From JAHCIE01 sp034431435 (lineage in GTDB: Bacteria; Chloroflexota; Anaerolineae; Epilineales; JAHCIE01), in NCBI GenBank assembly GCA_034431435.1, contig DAOUDG010000109.1, positions 123,496 to 187,495 on the forward strand: a stretch of DNA of 64,000 nucleotides, written 5' to 3'. The notes below the pieces were generated by a model. That model did not search any database and was not told the DNA's origin. It saw only the letters and a list, made by a program, of their open reading frames with translations. Position numbers and translations under genes: made by a program. This document shows, one piece after another, positions 55,199 through 63,484 of the stretch (the stretch's first letter is position 1; each line of letters begins with the position of its first letter).

Positions 55199-55396
55199 GG
55201 AACCTCCGTGTAAGTCGGGGCGCGGGTTGATGATCAGCCCGCCGTAGAACCCCAGGCTGTGTCCATGTCTATTATGACACACCCATCTCGGCGCAGCGTG
55301 GAGGTTCCTCCACACTCCTTACCCAGCTTTCGCTGTGACGCCCGTGGCCGACAACACCACCCTCTGACCCTCAAATACTCGCTCCTGGAGACCGCC

Positions 55397-56755
55397 ATGA
55401 ATCCGTCAATAACTGATGCCCCCTGGGATGACGTGCGCGCCGAAGTCACCCGATTGTTGGTCGGGTTGCTGCGCCTCGATACCACCAACCCCCCCGGCAA
55501 CGAGATTCTCGCCGCTGAGTACCTGGCCGATGTCTTGCGCGCCGACGGCATCGAGCCTACGGTGCTGTCGTCAGCGCCGGGCCGTGGCAATGTTGTGGCT
55601 CGCCTGAGCGGCGATGGCAGCGCGCCGCCCCTGCTGCTCATGGGGCACACCGATGTCGTCCCCGCCGAGCCGGACAAGTGGCAGCGGCCGCCGTTCTCTG
55701 GCGATGTCGTCGACGGCGTGATCTGGGGGCGCGGCGCGACGGATATGAAGAACGTCGTGGCGATGGAATTGATGACGCTGCTCCTGATCCATCGGCTGGG
55801 TATCCCGCTCAAGCGCGACCTTATTTTCATGGCTACGGCGGATGAGGAAGTCGGCGGCCAGTGGGGCGCAGGTTGGCTGGTCGATCACCATCCCGACTTG
55901 ATACGCGCCGAGTACGCCATCAACGAGGGCGGCCCGACGGCCATTGTCTTCGGCGACAAGGTCTTCTTCGCCGTCTCGACGGGCGAGAAGGGGGCGGCTC
56001 GCTTCCGCCTGCGCGCCCACGGCGCGCCCGGCCACGCCTCGCTGCCCCACACCAACAATGCCGTCCTCCACCTGGCCGACGCCCTGTTGGCGCTGGGTCG
56101 CGCCCGCCTGCCCATGCATGTCATCCCCACGGCCCGCGCCCATATCGAGATGATCGCCGCGCACCTCGACCCGACCGATGGGGCCAATCTGCGTGCCTTG
56201 CTAAGCGATGACCCGGCCGAGCAAGACGCTGCCGTGGCCGCGCTGCCGCTGCCCGATGTCAGCAAGCGGCGGCTGTTCGCCATGCTCCACAACACCGTGA
56301 CGCCCACTATCCTACAGGCGGGCACGAAGATCAACGTTATCCCCGCCGAGGCCGAGGCGCGCGTCGATGCGCGCATCCTGCCGGGCGTGACCATCGATGA
56401 GTTCACCGCCGAGTTGCGCGCCATCCTCGGCCACGACCTGAGTATCGAGTTCTACGAGGGGCCGTCGCTGGGGCTGGAGTCGGGGTGGGACTCGCCGCTG
56501 TTCGGGCTGATTCAGGATGTCATCGGAGCGCGAGAGCCGGGGGCGGTCGTCGTGCCCGCCCTGATTACCGGCGGCACAGACGCCAAGAGCGTCGTCAGGC
56601 TGGGGACGAAGGTGTTGGGCTTTGTGCCAATGCGCTACGAGGGCCCGGCCATGATGGGGCTGGCTCACAATCATAACGAGCGCGTGTCGGTGGACAACAT
56701 GCTGTTCGGTACACAGGTGTATTTCGATGTAGTGCGCCGCTGGTGCGGAAAATAG
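55397..56755 (+). CDS. M20-family metallopeptidase (ArgE/DapE/CPG2-like)
   Basis: This 452-aa zinc hydrolase has MGHTDVVPAEPDKW (metal His and Asp), GRGATDMKN, the catalytic-base Glu in MATADEEVGGQWGAG, and INEGGPTAIVFGDK, followed by the lid domain (AHGAPGHASLPHTNN). The final VDNMLFGTQVYFDVV region has the last metal His just before it (LAHNHNER). It could be a deacylase of N-acyl amino acids or a dipeptidase. I start it at ATG 55397 (GGAG upstream), where the family's sequence begins, rather than at the longer frame from 55259. Confidence 0.92.
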   Translation: MNPSITDAPWDDVRAEVTRLLVGLLRLDTTNPPGNEILAAEYLADVLRADGIEPTVLSSAPGRGNVVARLSGDGSAPPLLLMGHTDVVPAEPDKWQRPPFSGDVVDGVIWGRGATDMKNVVAMELMTLLLIHRLGIPLKRDLIFMATADEEVGGQWGAGWLVDHHPDLIRAEYAINEGGPTAIVFGDKVFFAVSTGEKGAARFRLRAHGAPGHASLPHTNNAVLHLADALLALGRARLPMHVIPTARAHIEMIAAHLDPTDGANLRALLSDDPAEQDAAVAALPLPDVSKRRLFAMLHNTVTPTILQAGTKINVIPAEAEARVDARILPGVTIDEFTAELRAILGHDLSIEFYEGPSLGLESGWDSPLFGLIQDVIGAREPGAVVVPALITGGTDAKSVVRLGTKVLGFVPMRYEGPAMMGLAHNHNERVSVDNMLFGTQVYFDVVRRWCGK

Positions 56756-56757
56756 TG

Positions 56758-56794
56758 CAAGCTCTGACAGGTTCCTCGAGCCTGTCAGAGCTTG
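56758..56794. terminator. 14-bp hairpin between convergent genes
   Basis: CAAGCTCTGACAGG (56758-56771) pairs perfectly with CCTGTCAGAGCTTG (56781-56794) around a 9-base loop. It separates the M20 peptidase (+) from the holin-phosphatase gene (-). It shares the CCTGTC/GACAGG core with 59651-59685. Confidence 0.75.
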
Positions 56795-56819
56795 ATGAGT
56801 TGTCGCGAACGGCGCGTCT

Positions 56820-59513
56820 CTATTGCGGCGTGATGCCGGCGTTGCCGAGGATGGCATCCCAGGCGAAGGTTACGCCCTGGAGGAGGGCGCGGCCGATGAC
56901 CACTGCGACCACCGTTACCAGGACGGCGACGATGGGAAGAACCACGCCCCGCCAGCCGCGCAATTCGTGGGCGATGGCCGCGCCGACCCAGACGGCGACA
57001 AAGAATACCACCACCGCCAGGGCGTGGGCCAACGATGCCAGGCCAGGAATGGCGGCCAGCAGCACGATGAAGAACGCTGCCGCGGCGAAGCCCATGACGC
57101 GGAAGGTCCGGGTGTAATTGCCCTTCTTGCCAAGCAGGTAGCCAGCGCCGAAGACGGCCGCCACGCCAATCAGCCAACCAACGATTTCCGTCAGCAAGCC
57201 GGTCGAGCTGAAGCCGGCCGGACGTAGCGCCTCGCGGAGCAAGAGTGCGATCGCCGCAATCAGGAGGGCGGGACCGGTCAGGTACGGGTTGTTCGCCACC
57301 TCTCGATACGCCCTGCGATCCAGCATGATGCAGCGCAGCATCACCGGGAACCACACACCTACCTGGGCAATGCCCCGCCCCAGCGTGGCGAGCGACCAGG
57401 ACTCGACCTGCTTCTCGATGGGCGCTGAGTCTGTCTTCTTGTCGGGAACGGGCTTGGCGCGTTGGGCATTGAGGATGTGGAACACATCGGTGGAGTTACG
57501 GGTATCCGGCACTTCCATATCGTTGGGGTGTAGGATGAAGGCGTCGGTCTGCTCGCCGCCCACACCGCCGTGATTGCCGATCAACTCCTCTAGCGCGGCG
57601 ACAGTGCCGTCGGCGTAGACGGTGCTGATGAGCCACAGGTCGCCCGCGTGGGGGAAGTCCATGACCCGCTTCAATTGCCAGACGCGCTTCTCAATGGTCG
57701 CTGCCCCCCAGCCACTGTCCGGCGCATAGGGCTTCACAGGGTCCTCGCCGACCACCTCCCCCGTATTCAGGTTGCGCGAACCGCCCTTGCCCAAGACGAC
57801 GGGCGACATGTCGTCGGCATAGCCGATCACCATGCCGAGACCCTCATGGGAAACCAGGGCCGGGATGAGCTTGGGGTAGGCTTCGTTCAGCTCGCTGAGC
57901 TTGATCTTGCGTGGCAGCACGTCGAAGTACACCTGGGCCGCGTTGCCGCTGCCGTAGGCTGTGACCGACGCGGGTGTGATGCGGGCCAGAGCATCGCTGA
58001 CGTCGATGCTCTTCTCTACCAGACGCTGTCCCTGGCGGGCGACGGCCTGATTGAAGGCATTGGCGTCCGAGTCGCCCACATTGGTCAGTTCGCTGGAGAT
58101 GGGCCTTAGCGCCGCCCGCGCGTCGTCGCCGCCGATGTCCTGGGCCACAGAGACGCCGCTGGGCAGTTGCTGCTCGATGAACTCCTTGATGGTCAGGCCG
58201 TAGCGTTGCAGGAAGGTGGGGCCAAAGGACTGGCCGTGATCCGAGAGGATGACCAACTCGTAGTAGCGCGGCGCTTTCTCCTTGATGATGCGATGGAGCC
58301 GCCCGATGAAGTGATCCGAGCGGCGCAGGTCGCCAAAGGCGTCACTGGTCCACGGGCCAGAGTGATGCGCCACCTCATCGTAGCCCAGGTAGAGCATGTA
58401 GATGGACGGCGAGCCGCGCATCATGTCCATGACGGCGACGTTCGCGCACATGTCGCGCATGAGGGTGCACATGGCGGCGCGGATGAAGGGGTACCAGCCG
58501 TGGAGGCGATTGATGCGCGGCTCAACGTTGCGGCGCTTCTGCTGCCAGCCCTCCCACAACTCGCGCCCGGTCTCCGCGGCAAAGATGATGACCTCGCGAA
58601 ACAGGAAGTAGGGGTCCAACATCAGCAACTGAACGTCGTTGGCGCGGCGGCGCTTGTCCTCCTCGGTACCACCGAACATGTTGGCGTTGGTGAAGATGGA
58701 CTTCACCGCGTCGCCATTGGTCAGGTTCATGATACTGGAGCCGCCGCGCATCAGCCCCTGGCCGTGGGCGTACCAGGAATTGATAGTTGGGGCGTCGCTG
58801 GCCGACACATATAGCCTCTGCTCGTCCTTGTTATACCAGCGATAGGCGGGGATATCATAGTTGTCGCCGAACATGATCCCCGCCTGGCAGGCGGAGGTCA
58901 TGGAGGGCATGCCGCAGTCGACTTTGGACAGCTGGTAGCCCTCCTCATCGATGAGTCGCTGGAGATTGGGCATCAGCCCGTCCTCCAGGGCCTTTTTGAT
59001 ATGATGGTAGCTCAGTCCATCGAACTCGACCATCATCAAGGCGCGATTCGGGCTGTTGGCCTCAGCGTAGGGCTGCCTGGCTGCCAGCCGTTCGATGCGC
59101 TGCTGGTAGAAGGAACCTTCCTCATTCAACTCCAGCACGCCGGACAGAATGTTGTTGAAGATGGCGAAGGCGAAGCCGCCGAAGATGGCGGCCCAGAAGG
59201 TGAGGCTGAAGCCGGGCAGCAGCCAGGCCGTGATAGCCAGGGTCACAATGTTGAGGACGAGACCGATGACGAACAGCGCGATCCAGCCCAGGGGCCGCGC
59301 CAGGACCAGGACGATGGGGCGTAGTAGCAGGTTGACCACCGCCAGAACGAGCGCGGCGGCGACTATGACCGCCCACTGAGAAGTGGCCCCTACGCTCTGG
59401 AAGATCATGCCTGGCAGAAGCCACGCTGCCCCCGCCAGGGACAGGGCATTCACAATCCACACGACGGCGAGCCGCACTAACCACAGACTGAAACGCTTGA
59501 GACCGGTGGCCAT
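56820..59513 (-). CDS. fusion of 4-TM holin-like (phage_holin_4/YvlD) domain with alkaline-phosphatase-superfamily hydrolase
   Basis: The 897-aa protein starts with a four-helix YvlD/phage_holin_4_2 module (residues 1-125; SLAGAAWLLPG, VVNLLLRPIVLVLARPLG, LAITAWLLPGFSLTFW). Residues about 150-640 form an alkaline-phosphatase/nucleotide-pyrophosphatase domain: VEFDGLSYHHI with a metal Asp, candidate nucleophile Thr in CGMPSMTSACQAG, LGYDEVAHHSG and ILSDHGQSFG with metal Asp/His. Residues about 690-890 contain at least five more membrane helices. It is probably a membrane-anchored phosphodiesterase or phosphotransferase acting on envelope substrates. ATG 59513 has AGAGGA upstream. It is not a lytic holin; no phage genes are present. 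Confidence 0.85.
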   Translation of the reverse strand: MATGLKRFSLWLVRLAVVWIVNALSLAGAAWLLPGMIFQSVGATSQWAVIVAAALVLAVVNLLLRPIVLVLARPLGWIALFVIGLVLNIVTLAITAWLLPGFSLTFWAAIFGGFAFAIFNNILSGVLELNEEGSFYQQRIERLAARQPYAEANSPNRALMMVEFDGLSYHHIKKALEDGLMPNLQRLIDEEGYQLSKVDCGMPSMTSACQAGIMFGDNYDIPAYRWYNKDEQRLYVSASDAPTINSWYAHGQGLMRGGSSIMNLTNGDAVKSIFTNANMFGGTEEDKRRRANDVQLLMLDPYFLFREVIIFAAETGRELWEGWQQKRRNVEPRINRLHGWYPFIRAAMCTLMRDMCANVAVMDMMRGSPSIYMLYLGYDEVAHHSGPWTSDAFGDLRRSDHFIGRLHRIIKEKAPRYYELVILSDHGQSFGPTFLQRYGLTIKEFIEQQLPSGVSVAQDIGGDDARAALRPISSELTNVGDSDANAFNQAVARQGQRLVEKSIDVSDALARITPASVTAYGSGNAAQVYFDVLPRKIKLSELNEAYPKLIPALVSHEGLGMVIGYADDMSPVVLGKGGSRNLNTGEVVGEDPVKPYAPDSGWGAATIEKRVWQLKRVMDFPHAGDLWLISTVYADGTVAALEELIGNHGGVGGEQTDAFILHPNDMEVPDTRNSTDVFHILNAQRAKPVPDKKTDSAPIEKQVESWSLATLGRGIAQVGVWFPVMLRCIMLDRRAYREVANNPYLTGPALLIAAIALLLREALRPAGFSSTGLLTEIVGWLIGVAAVFGAGYLLGKKGNYTRTFRVMGFAAAAFFIVLLAAIPGLASLAHALAVVVFFVAVWVGAAIAHELRGWRGVVLPIVAVLVTVVAVVIGRALLQGVTFAWDAILGNAGITPQ

Positions 59514-59650
59514 GGCAGTGGTTCCTCTGAGTGACCCACATGGGGCCAGGGAGATGGATAAGGGCAGGCGCACGCTCGGCGCTGTGCGCCATCAGCAGGG
59601 CGCGAGCGTGTCGCTGGCAATAGTGTAGCATGAGGGAAGGTATACTGCAA

Positions 59651-59685
59651 CAGTCCCGACAGGCTGGCAAAACCTGTCGGGACTG
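59651..59685. terminator. 13-bp terminator hairpin after metG
   Basis: CAGTCCCGACAGG (59651-59663) pairs perfectly with CCTGTCGGGACTG (59673-59685), 3 bp after the metG stop codon on the minus strand. Confidence 0.75.
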
Positions 59686-59687
59686 TC

Positions 59688-61271
59688 TCACGGTGTCGTC
59701 GGCGCGTCTAGCTTGGGGAACAGGACCGCGCCGGTCTGGACACGATTGGCGGCCGGATAGCCGCCCCATGCCGTGAGCGTTGCCCAGTCGCCGCTCACGG
59801 TTGGGGGCAGGCCCAGTTGGGTGAGAATCGCTGCCGACGTGCCTGGAATGAAGGGCGCGGCATACACGGCCACCAGGCGCAGCGTCTCGGCCAGGCTGTA
59901 CAGTGACGTCGCCAGGCGCGCCTCGGCCGCCGCCCCCAGCTCGCCGCCCGCCTGGCGGGCCTTCGCCAGCGCCCACGGGGCCACGTCGACGACGTACTTG
60001 TTGGCTGCGCCGATTAGTTCCCAAACAGCCACCAGGGCCTCGTCGGGGCGGAAGCGCGCGAAGGCAGCGTCGACCCGGCCCGGCAGCGCGGCGGCCAGGT
60101 CGAGCAGCGGCTGCTCGGCGTTGGTGTAGTCCTGGGGTGTGGGCACGGCTCCGTCGTAGTAGCGGTTGACCATGTTGACGACGCGGTTGAGCAGGTTACC
60201 CAGCTGGTCGGCCAGGTCAGAGTTGTAGGTACGCACGAAGCGTTCGAGCGAGAAATCGCCGTCCTCGGTGGCCGGAATCTGGCGCAGCAGGTAGTAGCGT
60301 AGCGGATCGATGCCATAGGTCGCTGCCAACTCGACCGGGTCGATGACGTTGCCCAGCGACTTGCTGATCTTCTGGCCATTGACCGTCACGTAGCCGTGGA
60401 CGAAGATGGTCGTCGGCAGTGGCGCGCCCGCCGACAGCAGCATGGCCGGCCAGTAGATAGCGTGGAAGCGGATGATGCCCTTGCCAATGACGTGGACACG
60501 GGCAGGGTTGCCCACCCAGTAGCGCTGGTAGAGCGGGCCGTCGTGGGCGTAGTCCAGCGCGGTGATGTAGTTGCCCAGGGCGTCGAACCAGACGTACATC
60601 ACCTGGTTCCGGTCGCCCGGCACCGGGATGCCCCAGCCGTGGGCGCGCGTCCGCGAGCGAGAGATGCTGAAGTCCGCCAGGCCCATACGGATGAAGCTCA
60701 GCACCTCGTTGCGGCGCGTTCGCGGCTCGATGCGCAGCTGGTCCGACTCGATCAGCTCTAGCAGCCGGTCGCCGTAGGCCGACAGGCGGAAGAAGTAGTT
60801 CTCCTCCTCGACCACGTCGGGCCGCGTCAGGTGCTCGGGGCACAGGCCGTCGATCAACTCGTCCTCGGTGTAGAACTGCTCGCAGCCCACGCAGTACAGG
60901 CCGCGATAGGTCCGCTTGTAGATGTCGCCGCTACGGTCGGCCGCCTCCCACAGGCGTGTCACGCCCTCGACGTGGCGCTCCTCGGCGCTGGTACGGATGA
61001 AGTCATCGAAGGACAGGTTGAGGATGTCCTTGAGGGCGTAGAACTGCTGGGCGTTGCGGGTCACCAACTCCTCAGTGGGGATGCCCTCCTTCTCGGCGGC
61101 CTGGACGTTCTTGAGGCTGTTCTCGTCGCTGCCGGTCAGGAAGCGGGTATCCTCACCCTTGAGGCGATGATAGCGGGCTACGGCATCGGTGAGCACGATT
61201 TCCAGGGCGAAGCCGATATGGGGTTTGGAATTGACATAAGGGATGGCGGTGGTGATGTAGAATGTGTTCAT
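59688..61271 (-). CDS. metG: methionyl-tRNA synthetase
   Basis: The 527-aa class I synthetase has the HIGH-type motif YVNSKPHIGFALEIVLTDA, a single zinc-knuckle-like segment YCVGCEQFYTEDELIDGLCPEH, VWFDALGNYITAL, and the KMSKS-type loop GQKISKSLGNVIDP. The anticodon-binding domain follows, and the protein lacks the C-terminal tRNA-binding EMAP-like domain of longer bacterial forms. ATG 61271 lies at the domain start, after GGAGGAGGG; the longer frame to 61355 would run through the T-box terminator. Expression is predicted to be controlled by the T-box riboswitch immediately upstream. Confidence 0.96.
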   Translation of the reverse strand: MNTFYITTAIPYVNSKPHIGFALEIVLTDAVARYHRLKGEDTRFLTGSDENSLKNVQAAEKEGIPTEELVTRNAQQFYALKDILNLSFDDFIRTSAEERHVEGVTRLWEAADRSGDIYKRTYRGLYCVGCEQFYTEDELIDGLCPEHLTRPDVVEEENYFFRLSAYGDRLLELIESDQLRIEPRTRRNEVLSFIRMGLADFSISRSRTRAHGWGIPVPGDRNQVMYVWFDALGNYITALDYAHDGPLYQRYWVGNPARVHVIGKGIIRFHAIYWPAMLLSAGAPLPTTIFVHGYVTVNGQKISKSLGNVIDPVELAATYGIDPLRYYLLRQIPATEDGDFSLERFVRTYNSDLADQLGNLLNRVVNMVNRYYDGAVPTPQDYTNAEQPLLDLAAALPGRVDAAFARFRPDEALVAVWELIGAANKYVVDVAPWALAKARQAGGELGAAAEARLATSLYSLAETLRLVAVYAAPFIPGTSAAILTQLGLPPTVSGDWATLTAWGGYPAANRVQTGAVLFPKLDAPTTP

Positions 61272-61289
61272 CTGATGAGTCCCTCCTCC

Positions 61290-61588
61290 AACAACAAAAA
61301 GGCTCTCCCCCCTGAGGGGCGAGAGCTGACTCGCGGTACCACCCTGCTGCGCCACGGCGACCCACCGGCCGGTCGCGGCCTCTGTCGAGCGCCAGGCGTC
61401 GCCTGAGGCTCTAGCCCGATAACGGGGGCGGCCGGCCGAGTCCTACTCGGGTCAAGACCCTTTCAGGGGCAGCTCGGAGGTCATTTTCGGCAGGGGCGTG
61501 GCGCCGCGTCTCAGCGGGGGCGGCTCTCTGTAGCCAGGCGGGCCTGCGTACTCGTCCTCGTCGTCGCTCTCAATGTGTGACGCGGATG
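61290..61588 (-). ncRNA. T-box riboswitch, Met specifier, transcriptional type
   Basis: Read on the minus strand, this leader contains the T-box hallmark AGGGTGGTACCGCG (61345-61332). Upstream is a stem I region with the AGTA-type element (GACGAGTACGC near 61553), the AGAGAGCC/GCTGAGA block, and a specifier loop CCGAAAATGACCTCC in which AUG (61484-61482) is the Met codon. A Rho-independent terminator follows (61326-61296). Uncharged tRNA-Met should pair with the specifier and with the UGGU-type bulge in the T-box, stabilising the antiterminator and allowing metG transcription. The specifier identity agrees with the downstream gene. Confidence 0.93.
61296..61326 (-). terminator. T-box regulatory terminator
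   Basis: On the minus strand, GCTCTCGCCCC pairs with GGGGGGAGAGC around a short UCA-containing loop, followed by UUUUUG. It directly follows the T-box motif, and the antiterminator would compete with it. Confidence 0.9.
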
Positions 61589-61594
61589 CGTCCC

Positions 61595-61623
61595 ATGGTA
61601 CTGACTGTGACGCATTTCGTCAA
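61595..61623 (-). promoter_or_regulatory. candidate promoter P1 of the T-box-metG unit
   Basis: On the minus strand, TTGACG (61623-61618) and TACCAT (61600-61595) are separated by 17 bases, placing transcription start near 61588, just before the T-box stem I. Confidence 0.55.
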
Positions 61624-61652
61624 GAATTCTTATCGTGGTCACGCAACTTTGG

Positions 61653-61681
61653 ATTGTACTACAAATGAAATACTACGTCCA
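61653..61681 (-). promoter_or_regulatory. candidate promoter P2 of the T-box-metG unit
   Basis: On the minus strand, TGGACG (61681-61676) and TACAAT (61658-61653) are separated by 17 bases, 58 bp upstream of P1. Confidence 0.45.
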
Positions 61682-61784
61682 GCACTAGAACTAGCTGATT
61701 GGCTAGCTGGAGCCTGGACCTTTGCCTAGCAACCCGACGTGGTGAGACTGACCCTTTGGATGTACAAATCTACACAGATACCCC

Positions 61785-61813
61785 TTCCTACACGCCGCCC
61801 TTTGTGATACACT
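61785..61813 (+). promoter_or_regulatory. candidate extended -10 promoter of adk
   Basis: TGATACACT (61805-61813) fits an extended -10 (TGnTANNNT). A weak TTCCTA (61785-61790) sits 17 bases upstream. It is about 60 bp before the adk start codon. Confidence 0.4.
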
Positions 61814-61872
61814 GTCGTTGCGCGGTGCGTCACGGCGTCGCGCCATTCTGAGTAGAAAGGAAGAGCAACAAC

Positions 61873-62559
61873 GTGGTTGCCAACGTACGTCGTCCGCTGT
61901 TCTGCATTCTACTGGGCGCGCCGGGGGCGGGGAAGGGCACACAGGCGACCCTCCTCAGCCGCGATCTAGGCCTGCCCCACATCTCCTCTGGCGACCTCTT
62001 CCGCGAGCACATTCGCGCCCAGACCCAGCTAGGCCAGGAAGCCAGGTCCTACCTCGACCGGGGCGAGCTTGTCCCCGATTCCATCACCGTCGCTATGGTC
62101 CTCAACCGTCTGTCCGACCCCGATTGCATGCCGGGCGCTATCCTGGATGGCTTCCCGCGCACCGTGGCGCAGGCCGAGGCCCTCGAGGCGGCGTTAGGCA
62201 TTAGCGGTCTGTCAATCGCATATGTCATTAATCTGCACGTCCGCCGCGAGACGCTGATTCGACGCCTCAGCGGGCGTTGGATGTGCCGTAATTGCGGCGC
62301 GTCCTATCACGTCGAGTTCAATCCGCCCAAGCACGCCGCCCACTGCGATGAGTGCGGCGCCGAGCTATACCAACGCCAGGATGACTCGCCAGAGACGGTA
62401 ACGCGCCGCCTGGACGTCTATATCAGGCAGACTGCTCCCCTGCAATCCTATTACCGTGATCGCGGCACCCTGGTCGATATTGACGGGGAACGCAGTATCG
62501 ATGACGTGTGCGATGCGATGAAGCAGGCGTTGGGGATGCGGGAGAAGGTCACCGTCTAG
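61873..62559 (+). CDS. adk: adenylate kinase
   Basis: This 228-aa enzyme catalyses ATP + AMP = 2 ADP. It has P-loop LLGAPGAGKGTQA, the AMP-binding ISSGDLFREHI, GAILDGFPRTVAQAEAL, and a long-form LID with a four-Cys zinc site (CRNCGASYH and CDECGAEL). SPETVTRRLDVYIRQTAPLQSYY follows. The GTG start at 61873 follows AAAGGAAGAG. A terminator hairpin follows, so it is not in the ribosomal protein transcript downstream. Confidence 0.97.
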   Translation: MVANVRRPLFCILLGAPGAGKGTQATLLSRDLGLPHISSGDLFREHIRAQTQLGQEARSYLDRGELVPDSITVAMVLNRLSDPDCMPGAILDGFPRTVAQAEALEAALGISGLSIAYVINLHVRRETLIRRLSGRWMCRNCGASYHVEFNPPKHAAHCDECGAELYQRQDDSPETVTRRLDVYIRQTAPLQSYYRDRGTLVDIDGERSIDDVCDAMKQALGMREKVTV

Positions 62560-62586
62560 CGGGCGGCATCACAACAACAGGTTCGT

Positions 62587-62613
62587 AAGAGACGCGGCCA
62601 TACCGCGTCTCTT
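62587..62613 (+). terminator. Rho-independent terminator of adk
   Basis: AAGAGACGCGG (62587-62597) pairs with CCGCGTCTCTT (62603-62613) around CCATA, followed by TATTTGT. Confidence 0.88.
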
Positions 62614-62652
62614 TATTTGTGGTCGTCGGGCGCGACGTGGTCGGGCGGGGAC

Positions 62653-62681
62653 TTGACGTTCGAGGGGCATGCCGATATAAT
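62653..62681 (+). promoter_or_regulatory. near-consensus promoter of the rplU operon
   Basis: TTGACG (62653-62658) and a perfect TATAAT (62676-62681) are separated by exactly 17 bases, the best promoter match in the window. The predicted leader before rplU is about 80 nt. Confidence 0.85.
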
Positions 62682-62714
62682 TACCTCTTGTTCTGGGTCA
62701 GGTAGAGATTCATG

Positions 62715-62739
62715 GGCAGGGGCCATCCCCTGCCTCTTT
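62715..62739 (+). promoter_or_regulatory. attenuator-like hairpin in the rplU leader
   Basis: GGCAGGGG (62715-62722) pairs with CCCCTGCC (62727-62734) around CCAT, followed by TCTTTC. It lies between the promoter and the rplU start, where a ribosomal protein leader would act, so it may cause premature termination. Confidence 0.6.
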
Positions 62740-62769
62740 CACGCATACGGCGGCCTGCGGAGGCAAACA

Positions 62770-63078
62770 GTGTACGCAATCATTCAGACCGGCGGCAAGC
62801 AATACAAGGTCCAGCCCGGTGACGTTCTCGACGTGGAGTTGCTGCCGGGTCAGGCGGGCGATACCATCGAGCTTAGCAACGTCCTGCTCGTGACGGACGA
62901 GAACGGGACCAAGACCGGGTCGGACCTGGCGGGTGCGGTGGTGAAGGCGACCGTGCTGGGCGAGGCCAAGGGGCCCAAGCTCGTTATCTTCAAGTATAAG
63001 CCCAAGATTCGGTATCGCCGCAAGACGGGGCACCGCCAGACATACACCCGTCTCAAGATCGGCGCTATCGTTCTGTAG
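62770..63078 (+). CDS. rplU: 50S ribosomal protein L21
   Basis: The 102-aa protein is L21 of normal length: VYAIIQTGGKQYKVQPGD, NVLLVTDENGT, KLVIFKYKPKIRYRRKTGHRQTYTRLKI. The GTG at 62770 follows CGGAGG; the open frame extends upstream, but the L21 fold starts here. It heads the rplU-rpmA-rpmE group. Confidence 0.97.
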   Translation: MYAIIQTGGKQYKVQPGDVLDVELLPGQAGDTIELSNVLLVTDENGTKTGSDLAGAVVKATVLGEAKGPKLVIFKYKPKIRYRRKTGHRQTYTRLKIGAIVL

Positions 63079-63174
63079 GCAGCGCTTCAATACCTGACGC
63101 CCCACGTAAGACGCGGTGGCTCTAGCCCATCAGTCTTACTGTATGGTACGCGGTCGAGAGAGAAGGAGAGAGAC

Positions 63175-63459
63175 GTGGCTCACAAAAAGGGTGGCGGCAG
63201 CAGCAAGAACGGCCGCGACAGTAATTCTCAGCGACGAGGTGTGAAGCGCTTCGACGGCCAATACGTGACGGCTGGCAGCATCCTCGTGCGCCAGTTGGGC
63301 ACGAAGATCGAGCCGGGCACGAATGTCGGGCTGGGCCGTGACTACACGCTGTTCGCCCTCGTCGACGGCAAGGTTAAGTTTGAGCACGCCACGCGCGAGA
63401 AGAAGCGCGTCAGTGTCTACCCGGTCGAAGCGCCCGCGTCGGCCGAGGCTGTTGCCTGA
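63175..63459 (+). CDS. rpmA: 50S ribosomal protein L27
   Basis: The 94-aa protein is L27: MAHKKGGGSSKNGRDSNSQR, GVKRFDGQYVTAGSILVRQLGT, GLGRDYTLFALVDG. The N-terminus begins directly with AHKKG, without the cleavable Firmicutes-type extension. GTG 63175 follows AGAAGGAGAG. L21 and L27 are usually co-encoded, as here. Confidence 0.97.
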   Translation: MAHKKGGGSSKNGRDSNSQRRGVKRFDGQYVTAGSILVRQLGTKIEPGTNVGLGRDYTLFALVDGKVKFEHATREKKRVSVYPVEAPASAEAVA

Positions 63460-63484
63460 GCGCAGGCAAGTCAGGAAGTGTAGC

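Noticed and set aside
56820..59513. Prophage remnant, suggested by the phage-holin-type domain
   Set aside because: The domain belongs to the YvlD/phage_holin_4_2 group common in bacterial chromosomes, is fused to a phosphatase, and no other phage gene, integrase or att site is nearby.
61272..61355. N-terminally extended methionyl-tRNA synthetase
   Set aside because: The extension would be translated from the T-box antiterminator and terminator region. The synthetase core starts at ATG 61271 with its own GGAGGAGGG site.
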